From Rhizophagus irregularis (Eukaryota > Glomeromycota > Glomeromycetes > Glomerales > Glomeraceae): 64,000 nucleotides of DNA. Shown one piece after another: positions 13,206-25,081 of the stretch. The notes beneath the pieces are model-generated. The model was not told where the DNA came from, did no database searches, and saw nothing but the letters and a program-made list of their open reading frames with translations. The stretch lies in NCBI RefSeq assembly GCF_026210795.1, contig NC_089442.1, forward strand, positions 2,914,001 through 2,978,000. Direction: 5' to 3'. Each line of letters begins with the position of its first letter. The stretch's first letter is position 1. The translations under genes were made by a program, and so were the position numbers.

Positions 13206-15230
13206 GCTAAAAGATTTTCGGCTGGAGTTAATTATCATTGAAATTTTTGGCCAAAATTAAAGAAATAACTTACGAAACCCAAAAAAGGGAAGGGATGAGC
13301 TTATCTTTATCGGGTGAACAAGGTATCATACCATAATTATTTTGAAAATCATTTCTTTTATTAGTCAGGCTATTAAGACTAAATATTATCAATTTATGAA
13401 CCTAAACCATTTTTATGTTGGTTATTGAAACGCCCTTATTCAAATAATTACATAATAGTAAAAAATTTGTTATTTACATTATTCTATTTTTAATTTTTTT
13501 GTTTAAAAAGTTAACTTTCCTAAAATGATTCCTAAAAAAAACAAAACAAATAACAACATAAAAGATTATTTTTATTTTTTTAAAGTTATCATCATTCAAA
13601 TTATATATATATATATTATTATACAGTATACATAATCAGTGAACAATATATAAAAAATTTTCTTTTTTTTTTTGGGATTGGGCGAAATTTCAGTTAACCA
13701 TTAAAAATATGTGTAACTCCTTTTTTTGTTTTTTTTGTAACCACAATAAATAAACCAAAAATGAAATTTTAATTATCACAAGGGCCGTAAGATTTTCTAA
13801 TTTTGGCCTAAATTATGCTTTCATGTATCTTTTTCGGATCGGGGTCGGAAAAAACTTTTTTTGGTGTTATTGTACATCATGACTTCAATTGCTTTAATTG
13901 GGATATTCATTTTAAAAAATTTCCTGATATAATGTTATTATAATTTTTTTTAATGTCTTTTTAAAGTTCTATTTTATGACCAAAATGTATTTTAATAAAA
14001 GGGATATAAAAAATTATGAAATGTTGATATAAATAAATAACATTTGATATCCAAGCCCATTTTTTCTTATTATTAATATTATAATTTTCCGATAAAAAAG
14101 AAAAAAGGGATAAATTTCCAAAAAAAAACAAATAAAAAAAAATAAAAAAAAAGGCGTTTGTAACATATATCATCGGATTTGGTCATATAATGATGCAAGA
14201 CTATTTTATGCATGATTTTTTCTCCCTTCTGCAATTTCTGCAGCAATTTTTTAAAGTAAATAAATATTTTTAAATGCTTTTTCATTATCACTATCAATTT
14301 GAGTTATTTGAGTTATTTATAATTATAAATATACCCAACTTTATATTTAGCATCTAAATAACTTTGATCTGATTATATGATTATTATATATGTATGTACA
14401 TGATATATTAATATCATTATTACCGATCATCGAAATTTATATAGAAAAATGTTAAAAATGCGGATTAACTATTACAGAAATTTTTAAATATGTTTAGTAA
14501 ATTATTATCAGCCTCGTTTAAATCAAATTTTTAATTAAAGGTAAAGTATAATCCGTGGATCATCAGTATCATGGTATCGACAATCGCACTTTTTAACGCT
14601 AAATCTTTCGACAAATATAATTGGTTTTTTACGTCTTATTACTGATAATTACTGAATAATTACTGAAAGTATTTACGAATAAAATATATAGGATTGTAAC
14701 AAATATATCAAAGGAATGGAGATTATAAAAATGGAAGACGGTGCATAATTTTCATACTTTAGTAAAAAAAATTAACCGAAACTTCTTCAAGTATCGTAAG
14801 AAATGATGATGATAAAGAATTACTAGAGAATTATAAAATAAATTTAAAATTAAAATACAATCCAAAAGTTCGTCCATCGAACAAGAACAAGTTGAGTATC
14901 AATTGAAACTGTAAGAAATGGTATATATTCAACAAATTATCTCTCATCTTTTGTAATACTATACTTTCTATACATACAGTACCTTCAATACTAATAAACA
15001 AAATCATTAGTTGACTATTTAATATTATCAACCATTCATATATTTATTTGATTTTAATCTATAATTAAAAATAAATTACATGGGGATTTTCGATGTAGCG
15101 GCGCCGCAATTAAATTGTACCGCTCGTATGATCTCGATTGCACTTACAAATGATCCAAATGATCCTGTTAATAAAGGATCAGGCTCGTTTACAAATTGAT
15201 CTTTGTTTATAAACATTGCATATTCCGAAG
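13206..15230. other. Gene-poor AT-rich stretch
   Basis: Long T and A runs and short chance frames on the minus strand (13961-14297, 14831-15031) rich in Phe, Ile and Lys, as expected from composition alone. Nothing else recognised. Confidence 0.5.
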
Positions 15231-15410
15231 TTTGGAATTCTTACAAAAAATTATAGAATATAGCGGAAATACTCTAATAAATTTTTTATAGGATTTTTTA
15301 TAGGGGTATTATTATTTTAATATAAATATCGTTAATATCGTTGGAATTCCTACAAAAAATTATAGAAATAGCGGAAATATTTGGATAAAATTTTCTATAG
15401 GGGTATGAAA
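15231..15410. repeat. Direct duplication, period about 118 bp
   Basis: TTGGAATTCTTACAAAAAAT near 15231 and TTGGAATTCCTACAAAAAAT near 15350 begin two similar blocks that continue with TATAGCGGAAATA and end with TTTATAGG / TCTATAGGGG. They are diverged by scattered substitutions. Confidence 0.7.
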
Positions 15411-15872
15411 TTCATAGGGATAGCGTTAACGTAAGTTCGTACGTAAATAAACATATTAAAAGGTTCATTATTTAAAATCCTAAAAAATGAGGAATAATTA
15501 AGGGTACGACATCTTTAATACGACATTACCTCTAGAGATCTTATACTTTTTTTACACAACTTATACAACTTAATTCACTTCATATTTTAAAAATCCTAAA
15601 AAAAATGAGGAATATATTATAACAAATCAGTTGCTGCGGTAATAAAGCAATAATAAAATTCGCGCACATTCTTGCAAATGCGGGACAAATTTGTGACACG
15701 TGACTGCATAAAATTGTGACAGTTAAAATGTTTCACACATTTAAATAATATGTTATATATTTTTGTTAAAATATGTTGTGCATTTGTAAATCCTTTCATT
15801 GTAAAGAATTCATTTTAGAATACTTTTTGGTTCGGAAGAAATCGTCCGAAAAAGATCATCTGACCAGAATGA

Positions 15873-15880
15873 TATAAATA
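15873..15880 (+). promoter_or_regulatory. TATA-like box of the F-box gene
   Basis: TATAAATA, about 127 bases before the ATG at 16007, followed by a long T run and then an A-rich leader. The T run fits a fungal core promoter, but this is positional evidence only. Confidence 0.4.
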
Positions 15881-16006
15881 CAACGGCAACCTTTTTTTTT
15901 TTTTTTTTTTTCTTACTAATTAAAAGATCTTCCTATTGTCCACTTTGTGTGAATAATTTTTTTTAAAAAAAAAATAAAAAAAAAAAATATTAAAATAATT
16001 TAAAAA

Positions 16007-18094
16007 ATGAGTAAAAAAAATTCACAACATTCACAACATTCAGTTATATTAAATGTTGACATTCTTCCTTTAATATTAACATATTTTTCAGATGATGTTA
16101 AAAATCAGTATGATATTAGAGACCAATATGAAATATATAATTGTTTATTTATACATTCAACTTGGACTAAAGTAAGTTTTTTATATTATTAAAAAAAAAA
16201 CGGTTTTTTTTTTAAGAAAAAAAAAAAAAAAATTCCCACAAAAAAAAAAATCCACAAAATTAACGAAAAATTAAATTTTTTTTTTAGATATTTACAAAAA
16301 TCTTATGGAGTTCTCCAATATGGAAGTCCCCACGGTCATACAAAAAATTCTTGAATACATTAAGAGAGGAAAATACATTATATAATTACAGTCAGATGAT
16401 AAGACATCTTACATTCGCACCATATAGAAACCGACCTCAACCTTCATTTTCACTTCCTGATATACATTTACTCTCACAAAAATGTTTCAATATAACAAAT
16501 CTCACATTTGGACATAGGGAAGGTGATATAATTCCACCAGAAGGAATTTTATTATTATTAAAAAAAAATCATAATATACATTCAATAAAATTTTTAACAT
16601 TACATTTTGATGAAAAATGGTTGAATAAAGCATTAATACCAATAATTAATGGACATTGTTTAAAATTAGAAGAACTTATATTTTACGATCCTCAACAAAA
16701 AGATGTTCAACAACAACAACAACAACCAACAACATCAAAAGATTTAAGTTTTAATTTCCTTTATTCTATTGGAAGAAAATGTAAATCAATAAATTCTTTA
16801 GAAATTAGACCAAAAATATCAAATACAAACGCTTTAATGATAATAAAATTTTTTCCTAATTTAACCTCGTTAAGTGTAAAAACAATAGAACCCGAGGCTC
16901 TTAAAACTCTTTTACAAGGGTTTCCAAATTTAGAATCTTTCTCATTTTCTTTTCCTAAATCAATTTCAAAAGAAATGACAATAGAAATAGCAAAAGAATT
17001 CCCTCCTTTAGAAAATTTTTCTACTTCTTTAGATTTAGATACAACTTCAACTTTTATTAGTACCTTTGTTACTACTCAATCGAAACTTAAAAAATTAGAA
17101 TTATTTAAATGTTCAAATTTATTCGATTCGGATTTAAATTTATTATCCGAATTTTGTAATCAATTAGAATCTATTAATTTAAGTTTTTGTAATAATTTAT
17201 CTGATGTTTCGATATCTTCCCTAACTCAAAAAAATCGTCAACTTAAAAAAATTCATCTTACAAATATACCAAAATTAACGAACAAAGGTATTTTATCTTT
17301 AGTAAATAATTGTCCTAATTTAATATCATTCATATTTAATATTTATTATGAAAGCGATAATAATGGAGGAATGATTGGAGGCGGAGGCGGAGGTGGTAAT
17401 GGTGGTGATGTTGGTGATGTTGCTAATCGTCGACGAAGTTTTATTCAAAATCAAATAACTTCTATGGCTTTCATTCATCTATTACAAAATTGTAAAAAAT
17501 TAATGGAATTTTCTGGTCATTTCTCCGATAATACCGCTTCAAAAATTTTATTTGAATTATCTAAAAAAAGACTTTACGGTAGAGGTTCTTATTATAAGAA
17601 TCTTGAAATTTTAAAAATTCTTCCAAATGGACGTGCTTGTTTATTTAAAACTCAATTAGAATTAAAACCGGAACAAAATTCTGAATCTGAATTATTAGGA
17701 AATTTAGCGGAAAATTGTAAAAATTTAAGGATTTTGGTATTAAAATGTAATTTTTCAAAATTAAATAGGAATGTAAGTATAAAAAAAATTTATTTTTTGT
17801 TTTTATTTATTTATTTATTTTTTTTTAAGAAAATGATATTAACTTTTTTTTCTTTCTTTCTTTCTTTCAAAAAAAAAACAGTCCTTTATTAAGAGTATAC
17901 TTAAATTTAAAAATCTTGAGGAATTATCGGTTAAATTAAAATCAAATCAATCTTTATCGGATAGTCATTTAAAAAGATTATTATCACATCCAAAATTAAG
18001 AGAATGTGAATTAGGTGATTCTCTTACTAAAGATGCTAAATTATTTATTAAAAATTATAATAATAATTCTCGAGGTGGTCCTTATTTTTATTAA
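16007..18094 (+). CDS. F-box / leucine-rich-repeat protein
   Basis: Three exons, 16007-16171, 16288-17772 and 17882-18094, give about 620 residues. Introns are GT-AG with T-rich ends and phase 0. The N-terminus has an F-box-like stretch (VDILPLILTYF at about 17-27, then CLFIHSTWTK and W..PIWKSP). From about residue 90 onward repeated leucine-rich units of about 25 residues occur (LTSLSVKT, LESFSFSF, LKKLELFKCSNL, LESINLSFCNNL, LKKIHLTNIPKL), as in FBXL/AMN1-type proteins. Low-complexity inserts are a poly-Gln run and a Gly-rich loop. F-box proteins serve as substrate receptors of SCF ubiquitin ligases; the target here is unknown. The second exon alone looks like a complete frame, but its first codon is TTG and the true start is in exon 1. 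Reading past 17772 enters an intron. Confidence 0.85.
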
Positions 18095-21059
18095 TTAATT
18101 TATTTTTATTTTTAAGTTGTATTTTTAGTAAAAATTTTTAAATTTTAAAATTTTTCGTTAGATTTTTTTTTTTTTCCGTTCTTTTTAATTTTAATAAAAA
18201 AAAAAAGAAAAAAACCAAAATTTTTTTTAATTATAATTTTTTGTGGCGTCAAGTGGTCAAGTGTATGATATTTTAAATCAATTAACCTGATAAGTCCGTA
18301 TATATTGCACTGCGGCGGATAATAAATACTTAATTAAATTATGAACTAACAGGGCGTCAAATTTTTATTTTTGGTTTGTTGATCGAATTTATTACTATGC
18401 CAATTACAGTTAACCTGATGCAACTGTAATATAAATAATAATAATTCCCACTTAAAATACAATGGATCACATGATATAGTATTGTTATGCAAATAAATGT
18501 ATTATGACAATTACTCAATAAGAAATTGATCGTTTAGTTAATGTTGGTCAGGCATTACTGTTAATTTTGAACCAGCCATCATTCTGTTGGATGATCGGCA
18601 CTTGGCACTTTTTGATGCGCAATAAACTTAAAAATTTTTCCGACTTGATTGTTAAATGTAATGTATTTTTGATTATTCAGTAAAAAATTCAATTATCACA
18701 TGATACAATTGACGTAACATTTTTTAATATTCGGTTAGTTTTTTTTTAAAAATCTTTTTACTTGATTATTTTACGACCTCCTTCACTCCGTCTTAATAAT
18801 ATTTAGAAAAAAAATTTATAAATTTATGAAAAAAGTTGGTGTGAAATAAAAATGTAGAAATCACGAACAAGTAAAAATGTATAAATAATCGTCAAAGGAT
18901 TTTTTCCGGATATAGCTAGCCTTCTCTCGAATATATCACCAATACGTGAAATGACTTCATCGTGGGTACAAATAAATCGGTTGGATCTTTTAGAAAGGCA
19001 ATTCTGTCCGATCCTGGTCCACAAAAGTCCGGTTTTTTTGATCGGATTGATCGACTGATTCAAAGACTGTTATGAATAGATCAATCCATAAATGTATAAA
19101 GCTTTTCTCCATAACAAAAAAAAAAAGCTTTTAATTAATAAATGGGTAAAATTATCTGCCGAAGCTTTGTCTCTTTATCTCTTTTAAGGAATTGTACCTT
19201 ACCATCTGTTGAAATTTATTCCAAAACCATCCAAGTAACTCTTTAACAAGGTTAATTAACATTTTCATCGGGATTACCCCACCTATACTGTATATATTGT
19301 ATCTATTGTAATAGCCAACAAACCGTAATAAAGTTGATAAATAAATGTTATAATATCAACAAATACATAATTGATAAATAAAAACGAATACATAATTAAT
19401 AAATAATTGTTGAGAAGTATTTGTTAAGAGATAAAAATGCGTAAAAACGAAAAATAATATAAATACGAACTAATAAACAAATAGAAATCAATAATAAATA
19501 ATTGTACCATAATAAATAAAAAATAAAATAATAAATTAATTAATTAAATGAATTAAATGAAAATTAAATGAATGTTACGGAAATTATCAAATAAAATAGT
19601 GTGAAAAAAAAAAATACTAATTTACTTGATATACAGAAAATCTCTTACAAATAAAATTTTCGGTCTAATCCAATCCTGGAAAGGTTTCCGAAGAAAAAGA
19701 TAAATAGTAGATATTCCAATCAATCTTTAATCGAGTAAATACTAGACTGAGCCTTTTTTCCATAGAGGTTGTGTAGTCTAATACGATATTATATTTTTAG
19801 CATAAAATCATATGAACCGAAATGTGTTCACGAAATTATGGGGAAAATCATCCTGTATATGATGTATATGATGGATATGATATCATCATCCTTGTTCAAC
19901 ATACCCCGTCCGGCTCCTGAATAATCCATAAAAAGTATGTAGAATAAACTTGAACATGAAATATATCCGTAAAAATTATTACTTGAAAGTTGAAAGAGAC
20001 AGAAATAACAGCATAGTAAATTTGTGCCGATCTCTTTTTTATATATACAGTATATATATAGTGTAGTGTGTATTGATATCAGGTCATAAATTGCAGAGAA
20101 AACTAGTCTAAAATAACATTACAAATTAGACTATGGTCCGACAGAAAAAAACACTTTCCCAGGCACTACCCACATATATAGACTAGTAGACGGGATTTGT
20201 GTCGATCTCCTTGACCATTAAATTCATTATAAAAACCATGTGACTGTTCATCATGTCTTTTTTTAAAGTACAAAAGCCTAAGTATACTACTAACCTTTAC
20301 CGCAATTTCAACAAAGCATTGGAATAAGTTTTTTTAAAAAAAGATTATATTATTACACAATACAAAACTAATTATGTAGTATTTTTTTTTAAAAAAAAAA
20401 TGTATTTAATATTTTAAATCAAGAAACGAGGAATACATAAGAATTCGACTGATCCTAAAAATATATATAAACGTGGAATATAATTTATAAATATGTTAAA
20501 CTTACTTTAAATAAGCGAATTAATCTCTTTTTAAGCCTATATGATAAATAAATTTCGATTAAATTTACGCTAAAATGTTTTTTAACGCTACCTACAATTT
20601 GCAATTTAGAGCAATAAAATATACTGTATATATGTACTTTTTTATCAAAGTTACCTAAACCAATTACTATTAGTGAACGATTTCTTTAAATACAGTAATA
20701 CACGTGTAGCTTAGAATACAATAATGGAAAGTGACAAATGAGCTTCTTAATGACTTTCGAATGACGTCATGTAAATTTACAATATCAGCAAAATTTCGAA
20801 AGTTGCCCAGAATTAGGGATATGAAATTAAAATGATTGTCGATAGTTTTGACCAGAATTACAAGTAAATATCATGTGACGACGTGATGTTCATATTTTAC
20901 TAAGACGCATCAACGAAATTTTTAAAATTATTGATGTTATTAATGTGAAAATTTTACCCTCATTATTTGAATAAGCGATACATACAATATTTGCAACGGT
21001 GTAATAATTTTATTGCTAGTTACTTTATTATAAGTTATTATAAGAAATGAGTTGTATTC
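18095..21059. other. Gene-poor AT-rich stretch
   Basis: A poly-T and poly-A zone follows the F-box gene and probably holds its 3' end. Beyond that only short chance frames occur (for example 18824-19063 on minus). 19370-19600 is especially A-rich with repeated AATAAATAA words. No gene recognised. Confidence 0.5.
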
Positions 21060-21669
21060 TTGTATACATTATTGATAGAATAAGCATTTTTATGTTTTTC
21101 TGATTCGTTATTGTAACATAATAATTGAGCTAACAGTATTTAGAAATTGATCGTACGCTTGATTTGTTGACATAAAATGAAATTATTTACGTATTGGAAA
21201 ATAATTTCCATACGCAGCAATTAACATGCGCAGTTTGCGCAGTGTGCGCAGTAATGATTAAATAACGTACGATGAGTCATATCGTTTATCAAATATAATT
21301 AATTACTCATGGACAACAAATTACAACTTTACAAATATTAATATTTTTAATATTATTAATCGGATTTAATAGTATTATTGCTCATATTAAGTCAATCATG
21401 ATGTAATATGTATCACTTTATTAATAATGACTATTGATTTAAAAACGATAATCACGCTGACTAAATGAAATGATGTATTGTTTATTTATTTAAATTGCTT
21501 TTTCTTTAGGTCTCCCTAAGCGATTTCTCCTTTGACAACAACTCCTCCTTTGGCAAACGAGTAGCAGCAAAGAGAATATCAAGTTAACTGTGGATTATGC
21601 GCAACAACTTTTGATTTTGGAGACGCCCCAACATTACAAACTGCGAAAAATTTCTTTTGCTACATTGCG

Positions 21670-21692
21670 GTAAGTTGTTTCTAACAACTTAC
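21670..21692 (+). repeat. Perfect hairpin, 10-bp stem
   Basis: GTAAGTTGTT, three-base loop TCT, AACAACTTAC. The inverted copy of the repeat keeps both arms intact at 60301-60323, but its loop (read in the same sense) is CCT. It sits 35 bases before the conserved core. Confidence 0.8.
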
Positions 21693-21726
21693 AGATCTTT
21701 GATAATTGTCATTCCATAGTTCCATC

Positions 21727-21840
21727 ATGCCGTACGTAGAAGGAAATAACGGATGGAGTTTCTTTTTCGTCCGGCTTGTCCATGTAAGCCCAGATACGTC
21801 GGTCCGCCTGCGTACTGTGGTTGCCCGGATAGGTAGTTGA
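21727..21840 (+). CDS. Conserved 37-codon open frame in the dispersed repeat (uncertain)
   Basis: An ATG-to-TGA frame beginning MPYVEGNNGWSF and ending RTVVARIGS. The second copy (60153-60266, minus) has the same length and start and stop, with only two differences seen, both amino-acid changing (E/G and F/L). The opposite strand is also open over much of this block, so which strand, if any, is translated is unclear. No family recognised. It may be a conserved terminal or structural part of a mobile element rather than a gene. Confidence 0.35.
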   Translation: MPYVEGNNGWSFFFVRLVHVSPDTSVRLRTVVARIGS

Positions 21841-22165
21841 GCATATATAGATTAGAAAAATATTTACTGTAATTTTCTTTATTTCTTTTTGTTGCTTTTC
21901 TTTTTATCTTATTTTCATTTTTATTTTTTGTCTTCTTGTTTTCATTATTTTTTTCGATATATGTATATATTTTTTGATGTATTTATACTATTTTGTAATA
22001 GAATAGAATTAGTTTAGCAAGGGTAACGTACGGAGGAATTATAGAAGTCATTAAGGAGAAACTGGCTTTCCTGGAGGAGGGTTAGCCTATGCACCTGGCT
22101 CCTATCATAGAATAATTAGTATTTTTTTTTTTTTAAAAAAAATAATACTAAGATTTTCTTTATTA

Positions 22166-22559
22166 TAGAAACGGATCACATCTGACGTATGCCGAATTGA
22201 AGTGTTGGAATAAATTTTAATAAAAATATTTAATGGTATGAATAATAATAACAAAATGATCTCCTGGTGAAATTTTCGATTTGTTGGATCACTTGGGTGG
22301 GTAGAAATGAAAAAATTAAGGAAAAGGAATCTGTAAAAAGTTTATCTTCGATTTAACCATAATTTAAGTAAAATGTTATTTTATTTTTTTGTTAGATAAT
22401 TTTACATTGAACTATTTTTTTTAAAAAAAATGCAACAGCTAATTTGTTGATTAAATAGCTTAATTTAAATAATGATTCAAATCGGTTTTTTTAATTTAAT
22501 ACTTGTTATACTTGTTATGAACTTTTATGAAAAGTACTAAATTTATTTATTAAATAAAA
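22166..22559. other. AT-rich spacer, no gene seen
   Basis: Lies between the dispersed repeat and the MITE-like element. No coding or structural signal recognised. Confidence 0.5.
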
Positions 22560-22990
22560 TTTATTGCCGTTTTCAGAAATGTTGACATTAGAATGTCGAT
22601 CATTTCTATAAATCGAACACACCGAACACACACCGAACACAGCAATTAAAATTAAAAAAAAACAAATTTTCCTTTAAAAAAAGCAAAATTAAAACTTTAA
22701 TAATATTTTTTAGGTAGTGTGCATAAAAAAATGTATAAAAATTATATTATTTGCATATATGTATTCACTTGTATTTGCTTGTATTTGTGTTCGATGTGTG
22801 TTCGGTACAAATTTTCATATTTTCAATTTTATTCATATCTAAAAAGTGACAAAAATAGTTTTTATATAAAGTTATGCATGAATACTTCAAGTTTGCATAA
22901 TTTTTTGTATGTGTTCACGGTGTGTTCGGTGTGTTCGGTATAAAATGGTCAAAATTTCAGATTGTCAACATTTCTGAAAACGGCAATAAA
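22560..22990. mobile_element. MITE-like element with 28-bp perfect terminal inverted repeats
   Basis: The first 28 bases (TTTATTGCCGTTTTCAGAAA...) and the last 28 (22963-22990) are perfect reverse complements. Just inside, the left arm has repeated ACCGAACACA words near 22614-22642 and the right arm has matching GTGTGTTCGGT words near 22918-22940, extending the symmetry. Total length 431 bp with no transposase frame; the 22719-22943 frame is Cys/Tyr-rich chance translation. I could not define a clear target-site duplication. Confidence 0.85.
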
Positions 22991-23389
22991 CTTTGACGGA
23001 ATTTTCCATTTTCCATAAATATACCTTTTTATTAATTCTTTGCTTTAACGTGGAAAAAAGTTACCAAGTAAACATTCTTACTAATGGAGAGTTCAAATTA
23101 ATCGTGCTGTTGGATATCTTGAAGTACAACGTACGATGAAAATCTTTTCTCTTGTCCAACCACTGGAAATTTTGTATTCCGAATACTACTTTCGCAGTTA
23201 TTTTCTATTATCTGGTGTATTACTATGTAAAATTGTATTCGCTTAAATTTCAATGACAGTACGAATATATGTTTATAGACTTACTGGAGTTTGAGTTTTA
23301 CCTGCCGATATTTTCTATATAGTATAAATAATAAATGAATAATTGATGAGTTATTCAAAGCAAAATCTTCTTAGTAAAATAAAAATATA
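22991..23389. other. Spacer next to truncated relic
   Basis: No gene seen. From about 23320 to 23389 weak similarity to the fifth intron of the family relic at 25270-25340 is visible, so the relic breaks off inside that intron. Confidence 0.4.
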
Positions 23390-24350
23390 CCATGCTAATA
23401 GGACCATTTAATTCGGTTGAAAGTTGACATGCAATTATTGAAAGCTGATACTCAATCCAACCTAATTCTTCAAGTTTTACCATATATTTATATCAGAATC
23501 CTATAATTAAAATCATATATTACTAATTTAAAAGTAACATTTTTAATAGTAAAAAGAGATTTTAGCAATTAATAAAACTTACATTATTTTTAACTATAAA
23601 TTTTAGTGTAATATTTTTTTTAATATTTATTTTCCAATTCATAACATAATCATACTTATTACCATTTAGTATGGGAAAGTCTAAATAAAGTTCTTCATTT
23701 TTAGAATATATCATCTTTCCTGATAAGATTGGATTTATTAATTTAATTATTTTATTACGTATTAAATTCAAAATATAAACTTACCTATTTGTATCATTTT
23801 CTTGAAATTGATAAAGCTTATTATTTAAATTTACTAAATTTGTATAAAGTAAACTTGTGGTTCTAAAATAATTCATTATTAATTAATGTATATTAATTAT
23901 TATTCACTTTAAGAAATTAATGAATTAAATAAATTAAATAGTTTTCTTCTACTTTCATACATGTGTTTACTAAATTTATAAGTTTAGAAAAATCATTACT
24001 ATCATTAACATTCAAAATCCACATATTCCTTTAATAGATAAATATATGAGATATATGAAGTAATATAAATCCTATATGGTATATATGTGTATAACAATCA
24101 TTGTACATTTTTAATTCTATATATATTTTAAATCTAATTAAAAGTAGTAATTTGCTAATTTTAATATTTGAAATATGTTTAATTCGGTAGAATTATTTTT
24201 ATTCGGTAAATATTCTAAATTAAATAGTTGATTTTTTACTAATATATCATCAGATAATCAATGGTTCCAATTGTATAACTTTATTAAGATCAAACAAAAC
24301 ATTATCATATTCTTGAAAAATATAATACGCAATAGCTCTTTGTTTAAATA
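23390..24350 (-). pseudogene. Decayed 3' fragment of the TPR/beta-tail family (relic 1)
   Basis: Reading on the minus strand from 24350, a TPR piece (RAIAYYIFQEYD, VIQLEP) is followed by family-like but frame-broken sequence, then the MYES end of the large exon near 23960, then pieces matching the small C-terminal exons: QFQENDTNR near 23800, a LDFPILNGNKYD strand near 23680, and LGWIEYQLS near 23430. The last exon is missing, and an in-frame TAA sits at the start of the fifth exon. The piece is truncated at both ends and has several stops. Strand and order match relic 2 and the gene at 27631-31463, so it is probably a decayed tandem copy. Confidence 0.8.
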
Positions 24351-24354
24351 ATGA

Positions 24355-24940
24355 ATTTTCTTTCTTTTTTCAGTTTGGTCTCTGAAATTTTTTTCGAATT
24401 TATTTTTTCGAGTTTTTTTAACCATTCTTTTCTCCTTTTTTTTTTCATTTTTTCGGTTTATTTTTAAAACCGAAATTTTTTTTTCAATTTCTATTTTGGT
24501 TTTTTTCTAGCTGATTTTTTTTAACTTCCTTTTTCAGTTTTAATTTTTCCTTTCGATTTTGTTTTTTTAAACCAATTTTTTTTTGATTTTTTTACTTTAT
24601 AACCTATATTATTTTTTTTATATAGTTTTTTCATTTAATTATATATATTTTTTTATTATTGTTATATAAGTACATTATTAAAATTATTCTTTTTTTTTAG
24701 ACTAGTTGTTGCGGTGTTATAGTAAGCACTTTTTTTTCAATCCTCATTGTCAATAATAATTTTTTTTCTTATCTATTTTTTTGCTAATTTTTTTTTCATT
24801 CTTGATTTGGATCCGGATTCTATGGCAAGTACCTTTTTTTGCTGATTTATCTTAATAATATTTTTTTTTCCCAATTATTTTTTTACTAAATTTTTTTCTT
24901 CCTATTTCTTTCGTTTTTGGCTTGAATCAAGGTCAGTGCT
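24355..24940. repeat. T-rich tract with reiterated TTTTTTACTAATTTTTTTC modules
   Basis: About 600 bases with more than half T, in loose units that end in short GC-bearing words (GATCCGGATTCTATGGCAAG near 24810, GGCTTGAATCAAGGTCAGTGCTG near 24918). A related module occurs at about 35455-35600 (TTTTTTACTAATATTTTCTTC ... GGGGCCAGTGCTG). Probably a dispersed low-complexity repeat. Confidence 0.55.
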
Positions 24941-25081
24941 GTCTAAAGTTTTAAAATATTAGTTTAATTATTTTTAAATTAAAGTTTTTTTATAATAAAT
25001 AAAATGAATTTATTAATTTTAAAATATTACAAATAAAAGCAAATGAAAAAAATGAAACAGTATTAATTTAAAAAAAAACAG

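Larger units (their letters stand above)
21060..22165 (+). repeat. 1.1-kb dispersed repeat, left copy
   Basis: Matches 59800-60915 in inverted orientation. Landmarks in order are TAGAATAAG near 21078, TAACATAATAATTGAGCTAAC, ATTTAGAAATTGATCGTACGC, TTGATTTAAAAACGATAATC, TTTAGGTCTCC near 21508, GTTGTGG-type block, a hairpin at 21670-21692, the conserved core 21727-21840, and the end block GGCTTTCCTGGAGGAGGGTT near 22060-22080. Flanks are diverged with indels, whereas the core is almost unchanged. Family not identified. Confidence 0.85.

Noticed and set aside
21215-21245. Three TGCGCAG-type words in a row
   Set aside because: Too short to call a functional array; probably a local duplication.
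22719-22943. Cys-rich 74-codon frame, small secreted protein candidate
   Set aside because: It lies wholly inside the MITE-like element, lacks a convincing signal peptide and its end encodes the terminal GTGTTCGG words.
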